Position numbers and translations under genes: made by a program
From: Glaesserella sp041817755
GTDB lineage: Bacteria > Pseudomonadota > Gammaproteobacteria > Enterobacterales > Pasteurellaceae
Direction: 5' to 3'
Length of the DNA: 47,307 nt
NCBI RefSeq assembly: GCF_041817755.1
Contig: NZ_JBGYBX010000072.1
Coordinates: forward strand, 1 to 47,307
Part shown: positions 7,664 to 16,793 of the stretch, piece by piece
Position numbering within the stretch: position 1 is the stretch's first letter
Layout of the letters: each line of letters opens with the position of its first letter
Notes under the pieces: generated by a model
What the model saw: only the letters and a program-made list of their open reading frames with translations
What the model was told of the DNA's origin: nothing
Database searches by the model: none

Positions 7664-7683
7664 TGCACTACTAAACTAGTGCA
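7664..7683 (-). promoter_or_regulatory. TrpR-like operator upstream of the binding-protein gene
   Basis: On the minus strand, TGCACTAGTTTAGTAGTGCA is an almost perfect 20-base palindrome placed 27-46 bases before the ATG. It closely matches the TrpR consensus (G.ACTAGTT.ACTAGT.C). It also could fold as a 6-bp RNA hairpin, but no T-run follows. I infer repression by TrpR with tryptophan. Confidence 0.65.
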
Positions 7684-7751
7684 GTTTCGCACAGTAAGAT
7701 AATCGATCAAAAAAAAGAATGCAAGCGTATTTTAACGTTCAGTCTGAAAAG

Positions 7752-7817
7752 AAAAACAAGCGGTCGGTTCCGAACAAAATATTGCAAATTTTGATGCAAA
7801 ACCGACCGCTTGTTTTT
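7752..7817 (-). terminator. Terminator of the sspAB unit, uptake-signal dyad
   Basis: AACAAGCGGTCGGTT and AACCGACCGCTTGTT form a perfect 15-bp or longer stem around 30 AT-rich bases. On the minus strand it is followed by TTTTTC, and on the plus strand by seven T. Each arm is an uptake signal extended by CGG. It follows sspB by about 16 bases. Confidence 0.8.
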
Positions 7818-7832
7818 TTAAATCCGTTTAAT

Positions 7833-8252
7833 TTATTTCACTAATTTTAAGTGTGATACTTTTTTCTTCACTGCTTTTTTCGGTTTGTTTTCCGAGTTTA
7901 CCGTTTGTTTCGTGCGTTCCAAATACATCGCTTCCGTGTAATAGTCTTCTTCTTGGAACATCACGCCGTCACCGGTTTCCTGAGCATAAATGGCTTCTGC
8001 CGCTCCGAAAGGAATATAAACATCTCGTAACATTCCTTGAAAACGGGCATTAAAACTGATTGATTCATCATTCACGATATATTGCCCGACAGAACGGGGA
8101 GCAATATTTAAAATAATTTTACCGTCCCGAACGAACTCGCGCGGCACATCCACATCGGCATATTCTGCGTTGACGAGCAGATAGGGCGTATGATCATTAT
8201 CGACAATCCAACTAAAATACGCGTGATAAAGATAAGGACGTAACGGTTTCAT
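7833..8252 (-). CDS. sspB: ClpXP protease specificity-enhancing factor SspB
   Basis: SspB tethers ssrA-tagged and other substrates to ClpX. The protein is 139 residues: a compact N-terminal substrate-binding domain (MKPLRPYLYHAYFSWIVDN, then PYLLVNAEY), a linker, and a C-terminal ClpX-binding tail KKVSHLKLVK. The tail corresponds to the XB motif of E. coli SspB. Its ATG overlaps the sspA stop by one base (TAATG), so the two are translationally coupled. The linker is short compared with E. coli (165 residues). Confidence 0.95.
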   Translation of the reverse strand: MKPLRPYLYHAYFSWIVDNDHTPYLLVNAEYADVDVPREFVRDGKIILNIAPRSVGQYIVNDESISFNARFQGMLRDVYIPFGAAEAIYAQETGDGVMFQEEDYYTEAMYLERTKQTVNSENKPKKAVKKKVSHLKLVK

Positions 8253-8893
8253 TAATCTTTCTCATCCATTAAATGTTTCGGTGCGCTTCCGCCGACAGAT
8301 TGCACGAAACTGTCACGTTTAAACACTCGGCTCATATAAGCTTTCACCGCTTTGCTGCCTGCGCCGCTGAATTCAACGCCTAAATTATGCATGCGCCACA
8401 ATAACGGGGCGATGTAGCAATCAACCAAGCTGAAATCATTACTTAAAAAATATTCCGAATCGGCAAATACCGAACCTAACGATAAAATTTCATCGCGAAG
8501 CTGCTTCAATATTTGTTGCGCTTCTTCGGTTTCCGGATTTTTGTTTACGATATCCATCAAGGAATACCAATCCTGCTGAATACGGTGCATATTTAAACGG
8601 CACTGCGCACGTAACACCGGGTAAACCGGCATGAGCGGCGGGTGTGGAAAACGTTCATCCAAATATTCCATAATGATACGGGCATTAAACAAAACCAAAT
8701 CGCGATCCACTAACGTCGGTATCGTCCCTCGCGGATTAACTTCCATCAAATCTTCGGAAATGGTTCCGGGATTGATATTTTCAATTTCATAAGGCACGCC
8801 TTTTTCAGCCAATACAATACGAACTTGATGACAATATATATCGTTTTTTTCTGAAAAAAGTGTGGGCACCGAACGTTTATTCGCACTCGTCAT
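8252..8893 (-). CDS. sspA: Stringent starvation protein A
   Basis: SspA binds RNA polymerase with sigma-70 and supports stationary-phase and acid-stress gene expression. It has a glutathione-transferase fold: an N-terminal thioredoxin-like half (NKRSVPTLFSEKNDIYCHQVRI..), EYLDERFPHPPLMPVYPV near residues 76-93, the surface segment conserved for polymerase binding, then a helical C-terminal half. Length is 213 residues from the ATG at 8893, which has GGAG six bases upstream. A TTG four codons earlier is a weaker start. In E. coli the gene follows rplM-rpsI, but here a promoter region with tmaR diverging lies upstream. Confidence 0.95.
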   Translation of the reverse strand: MTSANKRSVPTLFSEKNDIYCHQVRIVLAEKGVPYEIENINPGTISEDLMEVNPRGTIPTLVDRDLVLFNARIIMEYLDERFPHPPLMPVYPVLRAQCRLNMHRIQQDWYSLMDIVNKNPETEEAQQILKQLRDEILSLGSVFADSEYFLSNDFSLVDCYIAPLLWRMHNLGVEFSGAGSKAVKAYMSRVFKRDSFVQSVGGSAPKHLMDEKD

Positions 8894-9045
8894 TTGTTTC
8901 TCCAAATAATCTTCTTTAACAATAATCTGTGAATTTTATCATACTTCTCATAATGGATAACAGACTTATTTTTAAGCACTAAACAGACGTTGTTTTAGCA
9001 GTTTATGATTTAACGCAAGTTGTCATCAAATTTACGATAAACCTT

Positions 9046-9074
9046 TTGACGAAATGCGCCAAACAGTCTAGCAT
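9046..9074 (+). promoter_or_regulatory. Promoter of tmaR
   Basis: TTGACG at 9046-9051 (5 of 6 for -35), a 17-base spacer, then TAGCAT at 9069-9074 (4 of 6 for -10). The start would be near 9081, about 30 bases before the ATG, which has AGGAG upstream. Confidence 0.55.
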
Positions 9075-9112
9075 TCCTTCTATATTTTTTTATCTACACA
9101 CAGGAGCTGTAA

Positions 9113-9442
9113 ATGGACGCAAAAAAACAATCTTTCCAAGACATGTTAGAGTATGTGCACCTCTATCGTTTGAAAAACAAATTGTTAAGAGAAACAGCTG
9201 ATAATGAGCGTAAGATCCGCGATAACCAAAAACGGGTCTTACTATTGGATAATCTAAACGAATATATTACTGACACCATGTCAATCAGTGATATTCGCGC
9301 CATTATTACCAAAATGCGTGACGACTACGAAAACCGTGTCGATGATTACATGATCCGTAATGCGGAATTATCAAAAGAACGTCGTGAAATCCGCAAAAAA
9401 ATGGCGGAACATGCGGCGGCAAAAAAAACGGATAAAGAATAA
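9113..9442 (+). CDS. tmaR: PTS system regulator TmaR (YeeX/DUF496 family)
   Basis: The protein is 109 residues, the same as E. coli YeeX, now called TmaR. That protein forms pole-localised clusters and recruits Enzyme I of the sugar phosphotransferase system. Conserved stretches are SFQDMLEYVHLYRLKNKL, KIRDNQKRVLLLDNL, DDYENRVDDY and NAELSKERREI. It is almost entirely helical and charged, with coiled-coil character, and has no membrane segment. It is a single-gene unit with its own promoter and a strong terminator. Confidence 0.9.
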   Translation: MDAKKQSFQDMLEYVHLYRLKNKLLRETADNERKIRDNQKRVLLLDNLNEYITDTMSISDIRAIITKMRDDYENRVDDYMIRNAELSKERREIRKKMAEHAAAKKTDKE

Positions 9443-9443
9443 A

Positions 9444-9480
9444 AAAACAGGCGGTAAGGAATTCTCTTACCGCCTGTTTT
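9444..9480. terminator. Bidirectional terminator between tmaR and aroC
   Basis: A perfect 15-bp stem, AAAACAGGCGGTAAG with CTTACCGCCTGTTTT, closes a 7-base loop. A-rich sequence on one side and T-rich on the other let it stop both tmaR (plus) and the seqA-menE-mscK-aroC transcript (minus). The aroC stop codon directly abuts the stem. Confidence 0.92.
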
Positions 9481-10563
9481 TTATCGACATTGAGCCTTAA
9501 AACGTAATAAGTGATCGAGCAACACTATTGCTGTCATGGCTTCTGCAATCGGTACCGCACGGATACCGACACAGGGATCATGGCGACCTTTCGTCACAAT
9601 ATCAACCGGTTCATTACGAACATTCACGCTTTTCCCCGGCACCATAATACTGGAGGTCGGTTTTAATGCGATATGTGCAATAATCGGTTGCCCTGAACTG
9701 ATTCCGCCAAGAATACCGCCCGCATGATTTGAACAGAAACCCTGAGGCGTCATTTCATCACGGTGTTCACTTCCTTTTTGTTCGACGACATCAAAGCCAT
9801 CCCCGATTTCAACTCCTTTTACGGCGTTGATTGACATTAAGGCATGGGCAAGATCGGCATCTAAGCGGTCAAAAACCGGCTCTCCCAAACCGACGGGAAC
9901 ATTTTCGGCAATTACCGTTAATTTGGCGCCAATGGAATTGCCTTCTTTCTTCAATTCACGGATCAATTTGTCAAATTGTTCAACGGCAACGGGATCCGGA
10001 CAGAAAAAAGGATTACTGTTAACCTGTTCCCAATTTATTTTTGTAATATCCGCAACGGTTTCCGGGTTAATTTTTACCGAGCCTATTTGGGATAAATACC
10101 CGCGAATTTCTATACCGAATTGCTCTCTCAAATATTTTTTCGCAATAGCACCTGCTGCTACACGCATTGCCGTTTCACGCGCAGAAGAACGCCCGCCGCC
10201 ACGATAATCACGAATACCGTATTTTTGTTGGTAGGTATAATCAGCATGCCCCGGACGGAATTTATCCATAATCTCGCCGTAATCTTTCGAACGTTGATCA
10301 CCGTTTTTAATGATGAGACCAATGCTTGTCCCGGTCGTTTTTCCTTCAAATACCCCTGATAAAATTTGGACTTCGTCATCTTCCCGACGCGGTGTCGTAT
10401 AGCGAGAGGTTCCCGGTTTACGTCTGTCCAAATCCGGTTGTAAATCCGCTTCCGTCAGTGCCATATTCGGTGGCACACCATCGACAATACACCCTAATGC
10501 AATGCCGTGAGATTCACCGAAGGTCGTGACTTTGAAAAGTTGTCCGATACTGTTTCCTGCCAT
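9481..10563 (-). CDS. aroC: Chorismate synthase
   Basis: AroC removes phosphate from 5-enolpyruvylshikimate-3-phosphate to give chorismate, the last step of the shikimate pathway, using reduced FMN. The protein is 360 residues (361 in E. coli). Signatures include GNSIGQLFKVTTFGESHG at the N-terminus, RPGHADYTYQQKYGIRDYRG and GGRSSARETAMRVAAGA near 105-140, and RHDPCVGIRAVPIAEAM near 330. AAGGA lies before the ATG. It is the last gene of the operon, and follows mscK by 12 bases. Confidence 0.97.
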   Translation of the reverse strand: MAGNSIGQLFKVTTFGESHGIALGCIVDGVPPNMALTEADLQPDLDRRKPGTSRYTTPRREDDEVQILSGVFEGKTTGTSIGLIIKNGDQRSKDYGEIMDKFRPGHADYTYQQKYGIRDYRGGGRSSARETAMRVAAGAIAKKYLREQFGIEIRGYLSQIGSVKINPETVADITKINWEQVNSNPFFCPDPVAVEQFDKLIRELKKEGNSIGAKLTVIAENVPVGLGEPVFDRLDADLAHALMSINAVKGVEIGDGFDVVEQKGSEHRDEMTPQGFCSNHAGGILGGISSGQPIIAHIALKPTSSIMVPGKSVNVRNEPVDIVTKGRHDPCVGIRAVPIAEAMTAIVLLDHLLRFKAQCR

Positions 10564-10575
10564 ACTGTAGTCCTT

Positions 10576-13500
10576 TTATGCTGTTTTTGTTAATGTTTGC
10601 ACCGTTGCATTTTCATCATTGCGGATATGTACACCGAGTTGATTAAATGCGATATTAATGTGATGTTGTTTAAATAGCTCGTCAATGCGTTGATATAAGA
10701 AGTTTCGAGTTAACGAACGATCATCCAGCTCAGAGACGAAAACGGTCAATTCATGTTCAATCCATCCTTCTCCAAAACCGAGTAAATTCACTTTCGGTTC
10801 CGGATCATCCATGACTTTCGGTGCCTCAGCGGCAACTTGCAATAATAATTGACGAACTAACGTTAAATCCGCACCGGTATTAATTTTCATCGCAATATGT
10901 AATCTGGTTACGGTGTTATTGAGCGTCCAGTTAATAAAGCGATCTGTCACAAAGGCTTGATTCGGTAATACGACTTCTTTATTCTCATCATCCACCAAGG
11001 TTGTCGATCTCAATCTGATTCGGGTAATAACCCCCGAATAATTACCCACCGTGACTTTGTCGCCTACTCGGACAGGGCGTTCAAATAATAAAATCGTACC
11101 GGAAACAAAACTACCGAAAATTTCCCTGACCCCAAAACCCAAACCGACTGACAGTGCGGTAAATACCCATTGAATTTTACTCCAGGAAATACCTAGCGAG
11201 GTAAAAGCCGAAATACAGCCGATCGTCACGATAACATAAGTCAGTACCGCCGTAATCGTATGTGGCGTTCCCTTAGACAGTTTCATCCGAGAGAAAAAAG
11301 TCACTTCCAAAATACCGGCGATATTCTTTACCAAAACATAGGTAATCATGATATACACTATTGAGCGGATAATATTTAGAATCGTCACGGATTCGACTAC
11401 GCTGCCTTTTGCCGTGACCTCTACTTGCTCCCATAACACGATGCCGTTCAAATAATAGGCCACACTGATCAAATCCGACCAAATCGTATATAAAACAACA
11501 AACAAAACCAACCAACCGATCAAATCCGCCATACGGAAAATCTGTTCGTTTACCGTTGAAATTTTAATCACTTCTTCCGGTTTTTCTTTCGGATCGTCTT
11601 TACCCTGCTCTTGAGCCTGTTCCCTGATTTTTTCACGCTTTTTCTGCAAACGACGGTATGCCATACGACGTGACGAAATGGTCAAAGAGCGATAAGCAAA
11701 ATAACGCCCGAAGACCCAAACAAGTGCAATCACATAACTTTTTACGATATGCTCAATCAAGTAAACGGCAGTATAGTAATACCCCAATACAATCAAAATG
11801 ATCAACGATACCGGTACAATGAACAGCACCAAACGCAATAATTTAAACAAGCTCACACTGCGTTTCGTACCGTCTTCCGTTTTGGCATTTTCATACTCTT
11901 GAATACCGCGATCAAGCAATGGTCTGACAACAAACAAACACAATGCCAAAGCGATGATCGTCATAACCTGCCCGATCACGTCATTCGTAAAACCGATAGA
12001 TTCTATCTGGGAGAAAATCGAGGAGACCAATAAAAGAACGACGATCCAAACCGATTGTTTAATAATACGTTGGAAAATTTCATTACTGGCTTGCGGCATA
12101 CCGAAATGACGGTAAGCCAACCCGTTCGGACGCAGTAATGAAAGGATTGTCGCGAAAAACACCCAATAGGCTAATGCTTTCGTCACCCATCCCCATGCAG
12201 CAAGCGGATCCGGCACGAATAAATAGAGCACCGCCGTCGCAATCACTAAAAAGATAAGTGCTCCGGGTAGCGTTAATATCACGGTCCAAAACATAGCTTC
12301 GGGCGTATGCCAATGGCTATCGTTTTTTAAGGTATTGACTTGATTGGCTATTGTTGCCAAACGGGTCTTAATGACCGGCTTTTTCCAAATCAGGATGATA
12401 TAGATCATCAACAATACAAAAATAAACGCCGCCGTTGAAGGCAGATTTTGCCCCAAATTATCAAATCCTAAATATTTGGCTAATATCGAAATTTCGGCTA
12501 TTGCCAATTTAGGAAATTCTTTCGCCCAAGATAAATCGATCGGATTATTACTTTGAACCCAAAAACTTTGTTGTTGTAATTTACTTTGTAACGAATCACT
12601 TAACGTCACAATTTGTTGTTGTGTTAATTCAATCTCATTGGATAAATTCAATTGGGAATTTAACGTTTTAATTAAATCCACCAAGATTTTTTCACGTTCT
12701 TTTAAAATGTCATTCAATGTTTGTCTTTCATTATCATCAAATAAAATCTTATTATCCGTTTCCAATTTGGTAATCACATTAGGAATGTTATACAGTTCAT
12801 CCCGTTTTTGGGTAAGATCAAAAATATCTACGCGTAATCTGGCAATATCTTTTGCCAATCCTTTGACCAAACTATCCGTCGGCAACGCCTGTTTTTGTTG
12901 ATTAATAATACGGGAAAGAACCAATGTACCTTGTAACGCACTAATCTGCTCTTCTATATTATGCTGGGTTTGAGTCAACGCATCCAAGACGTTTTTTGCA
13001 CGCAAATTATCCTTAGATAAAAGGTTTGCCTTTTGAGTTTGTTCCACCAGATATTGGCTCAAATCCGTATTTAACGTCAACTCTTCCTGAATAATCGGAC
13101 TTTCCGCCTTGTTTGCCGCTTTTAATTCTTCCGCCTGTTTTGCTTGGGCTTCATATTCTTTTAAACGTTTTTCATTCAGTACTTCCTGCAATCGGGTTAA
13201 TTGATGTTGTAATAGTTGTTGTTGTAACGTAATTTCATTACGTTTCGTTTCTTCAAGAGAAATTAACGTATCAACATTCTGCCCTAAAAACAGATTATAT
13301 TTATTACTGACATCTAAATATTTTAACTCGGCATTATATTTTTCAATCAAGGAATTACTTGCTTGACTATTATTTTTCCAGTTATTTATCTTTTCTATTT
13401 GTAGATTATTTTCATTAATTTGTTTACGACTTTGCTCTAAAGCTGCACGATAATTGGTCAAACCGGCATTGACTTCATTTAATGATGTTTGAATATCCTG

Positions 13501-13872
13501 TAATGCCTGACGGGTATCAACCTGTTTCTTATCTAATTCTGATGCCGTTAATTTACTAAACTCATACTGTACCGAATTTAAATCTTCCAATAACGCTTTA
13601 ATATTCGTCTGATATTTTTCTGCCGTTTTTGCCGCATTTTTGACTTTACTTTCCAGCTCATCCAGTGCCACTTGCTGTTTATTCGCTCTTTCAATGAAAG
13701 CTAACGCTTCTTCTAAATTTTTAGCCAACAACGCCGCATCATCCGTTCCCTGACTTTTCACGGACTCCAATTGACTTTTGATCGCCTCCGCACCGGAAAC
13801 TTCCGCTTTACCGACAACGGGAAAGCCGAATAGCGATAAAATCAGCATACTCCAAGTTAGTGTTTTAATCAT
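10576..13872 (-). CDS. mscK: Mechanosensitive channel MscK (KefA)
   Basis: MscK is a large MscS-superfamily channel that opens under membrane tension and, in E. coli, depends on external potassium. The protein is 1098 residues (1120 in E. coli). It has a signal peptide (MIKTLTWSMLILSLFGFPVVGKA), about 440 residues of periplasmic coiled coil rich in Q, K, E and L, then around ten membrane segments. The MscS core is near the C-terminus: GLGFGVREIFGSFVSG, LLFERPVRVGDKVTVGNYSG and VVLPNQAFVTDRFINW. It overlaps menE by 8 bases and is followed by aroC, as in Haemophilus influenzae. Confidence 0.93.
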   Translation of the reverse strand: MIKTLTWSMLILSLFGFPVVGKAEVSGAEAIKSQLESVKSQGTDDAALLAKNLEEALAFIERANKQQVALDELESKVKNAAKTAEKYQTNIKALLEDLNSVQYEFSKLTASELDKKQVDTRQALQDIQTSLNEVNAGLTNYRAALEQSRKQINENNLQIEKINNWKNNSQASNSLIEKYNAELKYLDVSNKYNLFLGQNVDTLISLEETKRNEITLQQQLLQHQLTRLQEVLNEKRLKEYEAQAKQAEELKAANKAESPIIQEELTLNTDLSQYLVEQTQKANLLSKDNLRAKNVLDALTQTQHNIEEQISALQGTLVLSRIINQQKQALPTDSLVKGLAKDIARLRVDIFDLTQKRDELYNIPNVITKLETDNKILFDDNERQTLNDILKEREKILVDLIKTLNSQLNLSNEIELTQQQIVTLSDSLQSKLQQQSFWVQSNNPIDLSWAKEFPKLAIAEISILAKYLGFDNLGQNLPSTAAFIFVLLMIYIILIWKKPVIKTRLATIANQVNTLKNDSHWHTPEAMFWTVILTLPGALIFLVIATAVLYLFVPDPLAAWGWVTKALAYWVFFATILSLLRPNGLAYRHFGMPQASNEIFQRIIKQSVWIVVLLLVSSIFSQIESIGFTNDVIGQVMTIIALALCLFVVRPLLDRGIQEYENAKTEDGTKRSVSLFKLLRLVLFIVPVSLIILIVLGYYYTAVYLIEHIVKSYVIALVWVFGRYFAYRSLTISSRRMAYRRLQKKREKIREQAQEQGKDDPKEKPEEVIKISTVNEQIFRMADLIGWLVLFVVLYTIWSDLISVAYYLNGIVLWEQVEVTAKGSVVESVTILNIIRSIVYIMITYVLVKNIAGILEVTFFSRMKLSKGTPHTITAVLTYVIVTIGCISAFTSLGISWSKIQWVFTALSVGLGFGVREIFGSFVSGTILLFERPVRVGDKVTVGNYSGVITRIRLRSTTLVDDENKEVVLPNQAFVTDRFINWTLNNTVTRLHIAMKINTGADLTLVRQLLLQVAAEAPKVMDDPEPKVNLLGFGEGWIEHELTVFVSELDDRSLTRNFLYQRIDELFKQHHINIAFNQLGVHIRNDENATVQTLTKTA

Positions 13873-15274
13873 TGTGTTCTCTTAATATCTTTGCCGCATA
13901 GGCTTTTAATTGTGTTCTTGAGACTTTGATACCGCTGCTTTGCCATGTCTCCTGATCTAACGGCAAATAACGGATAGGTTGCTTAAATTTTTCCAAATGC
14001 ATTTTTGCAAAATGCTGTAATAAAGTGACCGCTTGTAAATGAAACCCACCGACAAACTCTACAAAGGCGACAGGTCTTTCGCCGAATTCATCATCTTGAT
14101 AAGGTACGATAATTACATTATTTACCTGCTCACACCCCGATAATACTCGTTCGATTTCTTCAGGTTGAATATTCTCTCCCCCCGAAATAAACATATTATC
14201 CAATCTTCCTAGGACAACCAAATTGCCGTCAGAATTCCATCGCCCCTTATCTTTGGTCGGAAACCATCCGTCCGTATTCGGTAACGGCACAATCTTGCCT
14301 TGCTGCCAGTAACCTAACGCAAGGCAACCGCCTCTAATCCGAATTTCTCCCTCAACAATACGTACTTCGCGCCCACGCAAAGGTTTACCGACGTTATCCG
14401 TATCGCCTTTGGCGGCACAAATGGTTGATGCCGCTTCGGTCATACCGTAGCCGGCATAAGTACTGATTTGATATTGCTGCGCCCGCGCAATTAATTCCGC
14501 CGGAATTGCCGCCCCGCCCAATAAAATGTGCTGAGAAAGTCGTACGGATGACGCCAATTGTGCCAAATAGCGCTGTAGCTGCGTCGGCACAAGCGAGGCG
14601 TGAGAAACCTGCGCCAACATTTGCCAAAAATTATCTTTATCTTCACTGATAAATAACGTCGCACCGACGCTTAACCAGCGCCAAACAATCCCCTGCCCTG
14701 ATACATGAAACAGCGGCAAGCTTAACAGCCATGAATTTTCCGCACCGAACTGCATAAATTCACACACGCCCACCGCATTGGCTAAATGTTGCCGAGCCGT
14801 GTGAACAACAGCTTTCGGCGTAGAAGAGGAACCGGAAGTCAAAGTCAAGGTACTTGGTGTCGAGCTGTCCCATGAGGCTAACTGACAAGCGGTCAGATCT
14901 GCATTGAATTTTGCAAAATCATCCTCCGTGATCAGCACGTCCACAACATTCTCGGCAAGGATCGTTTGCCGCTGTGATACCGTCATTGCCGGATTTAGCA
15001 TCAATATACGGGCTCCCATCGCGATAGCGGCGGAATAGCACAACACACCGCATAAACGATGAGTACCAAGATAAGCTAACAGGTAATTCTGTTTTGCACC
15101 GAGATCATGTAAAAACGTCACCGCCTGTGCGACAAGCTGATGCCAACGTTGCCAAGATAGGGTTGAAGGAAGAAAATCCAAATAAGTAGAATCACCTTTT
15201 TCCCAAACAATCGCTGTGCGTTGGGGAGCCTCTACCGCCCAATGAGTGCTTGGGAAAAATGCAGGTTCCGTCAT
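13865..15274 (-). CDS. menE: o-succinylbenzoate-CoA ligase
   Basis: MenE is an adenylate-forming acyl-CoA synthetase that activates o-succinylbenzoate during menaquinone synthesis. The protein is 469 residues. The ATP-binding loop appears as LTLTSGSSSTPKAVVHT near residue 145-160, the A5-type motif as YAGYGMTEAAS near 273-283, and the hinge motif as LGRLDNMFISGGENIQPEEIE near 352-373. Other men genes are not adjacent. Two uptake signals lie within the gene, at 14028 and 14885. It starts 3 bases after the seqA stop. Confidence 0.95.
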   Translation of the reverse strand: MTEPAFFPSTHWAVEAPQRTAIVWEKGDSTYLDFLPSTLSWQRWHQLVAQAVTFLHDLGAKQNYLLAYLGTHRLCGVLCYSAAIAMGARILMLNPAMTVSQRQTILAENVVDVLITEDDFAKFNADLTACQLASWDSSTPSTLTLTSGSSSTPKAVVHTARQHLANAVGVCEFMQFGAENSWLLSLPLFHVSGQGIVWRWLSVGATLFISEDKDNFWQMLAQVSHASLVPTQLQRYLAQLASSVRLSQHILLGGAAIPAELIARAQQYQISTYAGYGMTEAASTICAAKGDTDNVGKPLRGREVRIVEGEIRIRGGCLALGYWQQGKIVPLPNTDGWFPTKDKGRWNSDGNLVVLGRLDNMFISGGENIQPEEIERVLSGCEQVNNVIIVPYQDDEFGERPVAFVEFVGGFHLQAVTLLQHFAKMHLEKFKQPIRYLPLDQETWQSSGIKVSRTQLKAYAAKILREHND

Positions 15275-15277
15275 CGA

Positions 15278-15838
15278 TTAAACAAAAAGCGTCTTAACGC
15301 GTTCCACCAACGCTTCCGGTAAATCCATTGAGTTCATTAAGGCGCATAAAATAATGCCTTTACGTTCCGTATTATTATTTGTAATGACCCAAAACGGCGA
15401 CTCCGGAATTTGTTTTGCTTTGACACTGCTACCCGTTGCCAAAATCGTTTTTTCATCGCGGGCAAAATAAATCCGCTCGCTGCCTTGAATATTTTCCGCC
15501 GCGTGTGCAAAACCGTCGTTATCGGCAAGATAAAGTGCCGACAGCAACGCCAGAAAGCGATTGACGACTTTAGGTTCATTATTGAATGCGCCGGATGCCA
15601 ATAAAAACTCGATTTTCTTAACGATTCTATCCTGATTGGTCAGCCCCTGTTTCTTTTTCGGCATTTTTGCGAGGCTTTTTAATTCATCAATCATATTTTC
15701 TTGCACAAGCACGAACGGCTGCGGTGAAGCCGGCAAACGTAATAAACGACGTAAAATATCCGATGCGCTTTCACCGATCGCTTGAGTCCGGCTGGCAATA
15801 TAATGATATAATTCATCATCGACTTCGATTGTTTTCAT
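15278..15838 (-). CDS. seqA: Replication initiation negative regulator SeqA
   Basis: SeqA binds hemimethylated GATC sites and delays re-initiation at oriC. The protein is 186 residues. The N-terminal oligomerisation domain is clear (MKTIEVDDELYHYIASRTQA, residues 1-20, extending to about 35). The C-terminal DNA-binding domain is marked by RIYFARDEKTILATGSSV and PFWVITNNNTERKG in residues 118-160. A GGGG ribosome site precedes the ATG. It is the first gene of seqA-menE-mscK-aroC and diverges from the esterase gene, an arrangement kept from E. coli ybfF-seqA. Confidence 0.97.
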   Translation of the reverse strand: MKTIEVDDELYHYIASRTQAIGESASDILRRLLRLPASPQPFVLVQENMIDELKSLAKMPKKKQGLTNQDRIVKKIEFLLASGAFNNEPKVVNRFLALLSALYLADNDGFAHAAENIQGSERIYFARDEKTILATGSSVKAKQIPESPFWVITNNNTERKGIILCALMNSMDLPEALVERVKTLFV

Positions 15839-15946
15839 ATCGATCCCCTAAATAGCTTGATTACAAAAAATTCTAGGCATTATACGCAATCCGATTCCTT
15901 TTTTCAGGATCTTGATCGCATATTTGGATAAATTTTAAATATTTTT

Positions 15947-16732
15947 ATGACAGAAAAAACTTTTCTTCACTATCAGTTACAACAGGCTTCAAATCCAAAG
16001 CTCCGTCCGCCTAAAACCATGGTCTTTTTACACGGTTTATTCGGCGATTTCAATAACTTAGGCATCATTGCCCGCGCTTTTATCGAGCAATATGACATTC
16101 TCCGCGTCGACTTACGTAACCATGGACAATCTTTTCATTCCGAGCAAATGAATTATCGGTTAATGGCGGAAGATCTGCAGGATCTGCTCAACATGCTGAA
16201 TATTCGTCAAACGATCCTCGTCGGACATTCGATGGGGGGAAAAACGGCGATGACATTATCCCATATCGCGCCGGAGTTAGTCGAACGTTTAGTGGTGATT
16301 GATATTGCTCCCGTCGCCTACCCGCTTCACCGCCACAATGGTATTTTCGCCGGCTTATTTGCCGTCAAAGCACAAAAACCCGCCAACCGCCAACAAGCCA
16401 AATTGGCGATAGCACAAGGGATTAGCGACGAAGGCATACAACAATTTATGTTGAAATCGTTTGATCCGCAAAGCCCCGAATCGTTTAAATTCAATCTTTC
16501 GGGCTTAAAACAAAATTACCCGCATTTAATGGGGTGGCAGGAGGTATTTGTCGATAAACCGACACTGTTTATTAAAGGCGCGTTATCCGATTATTTGCAA
16601 GAAAAAGACACACAAACGATTTTGGCGCAGTTTCCGCAAGCAAAATCCTTTATTGTCAGCAATGCCGACCACTGGGTTCACGCTGAAAAACCGGAAGCCG
16701 TGATTCGCGCTATTCAGAAATTTCTAGGCTGA
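15947..16732 (+). CDS. ybfF: Alpha/beta hydrolase, YbfF-type esterase
   Basis: The protein is a 261-residue alpha/beta hydrolase. FLHGLFGDFNNLGIIAR (near residue 27-43) forms the oxyanion region, GHSMGGKTAMT (near 93-103) holds the nucleophile serine, and NADHWVHAEKP near the C-terminus carries the catalytic histidine. E. coli YbfF has thioesterase and palmitoyl-CoA or malonyl-CoA esterase activity in vitro; the physiological substrate is not settled. The divergent neighbour seqA supports orthology. An uptake signal begins at its stop codon. Confidence 0.9.
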   Translation: MTEKTFLHYQLQQASNPKLRPPKTMVFLHGLFGDFNNLGIIARAFIEQYDILRVDLRNHGQSFHSEQMNYRLMAEDLQDLLNMLNIRQTILVGHSMGGKTAMTLSHIAPELVERLVVIDIAPVAYPLHRHNGIFAGLFAVKAQKPANRQQAKLAIAQGISDEGIQQFMLKSFDPQSPESFKFNLSGLKQNYPHLMGWQEVFVDKPTLFIKGALSDYLQEKDTQTILAQFPQAKSFIVSNADHWVHAEKPEAVIRAIQKFLG

Positions 16733-16789
16733 CAAGCGGTCCGTTTCGGACAATATTTTGCAAAATTTATCGCTGAACTCACCGCTTGT
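16732..16789. repeat. Uptake-signal dyad between convergent genes
   Basis: ACAAGCGGT (16732-16740) and ACCGCTTGT (16781-16789) are inverted, with ATATTTTGCAAAATTT between them. They sit exactly between the 3' ends of the esterase and MFS genes. The 9-bp stem could slow transcription from both sides, but no T-run follows either arm, so termination is only possible. Confidence 0.7.
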
Positions 16790-16793
16790 ATGC

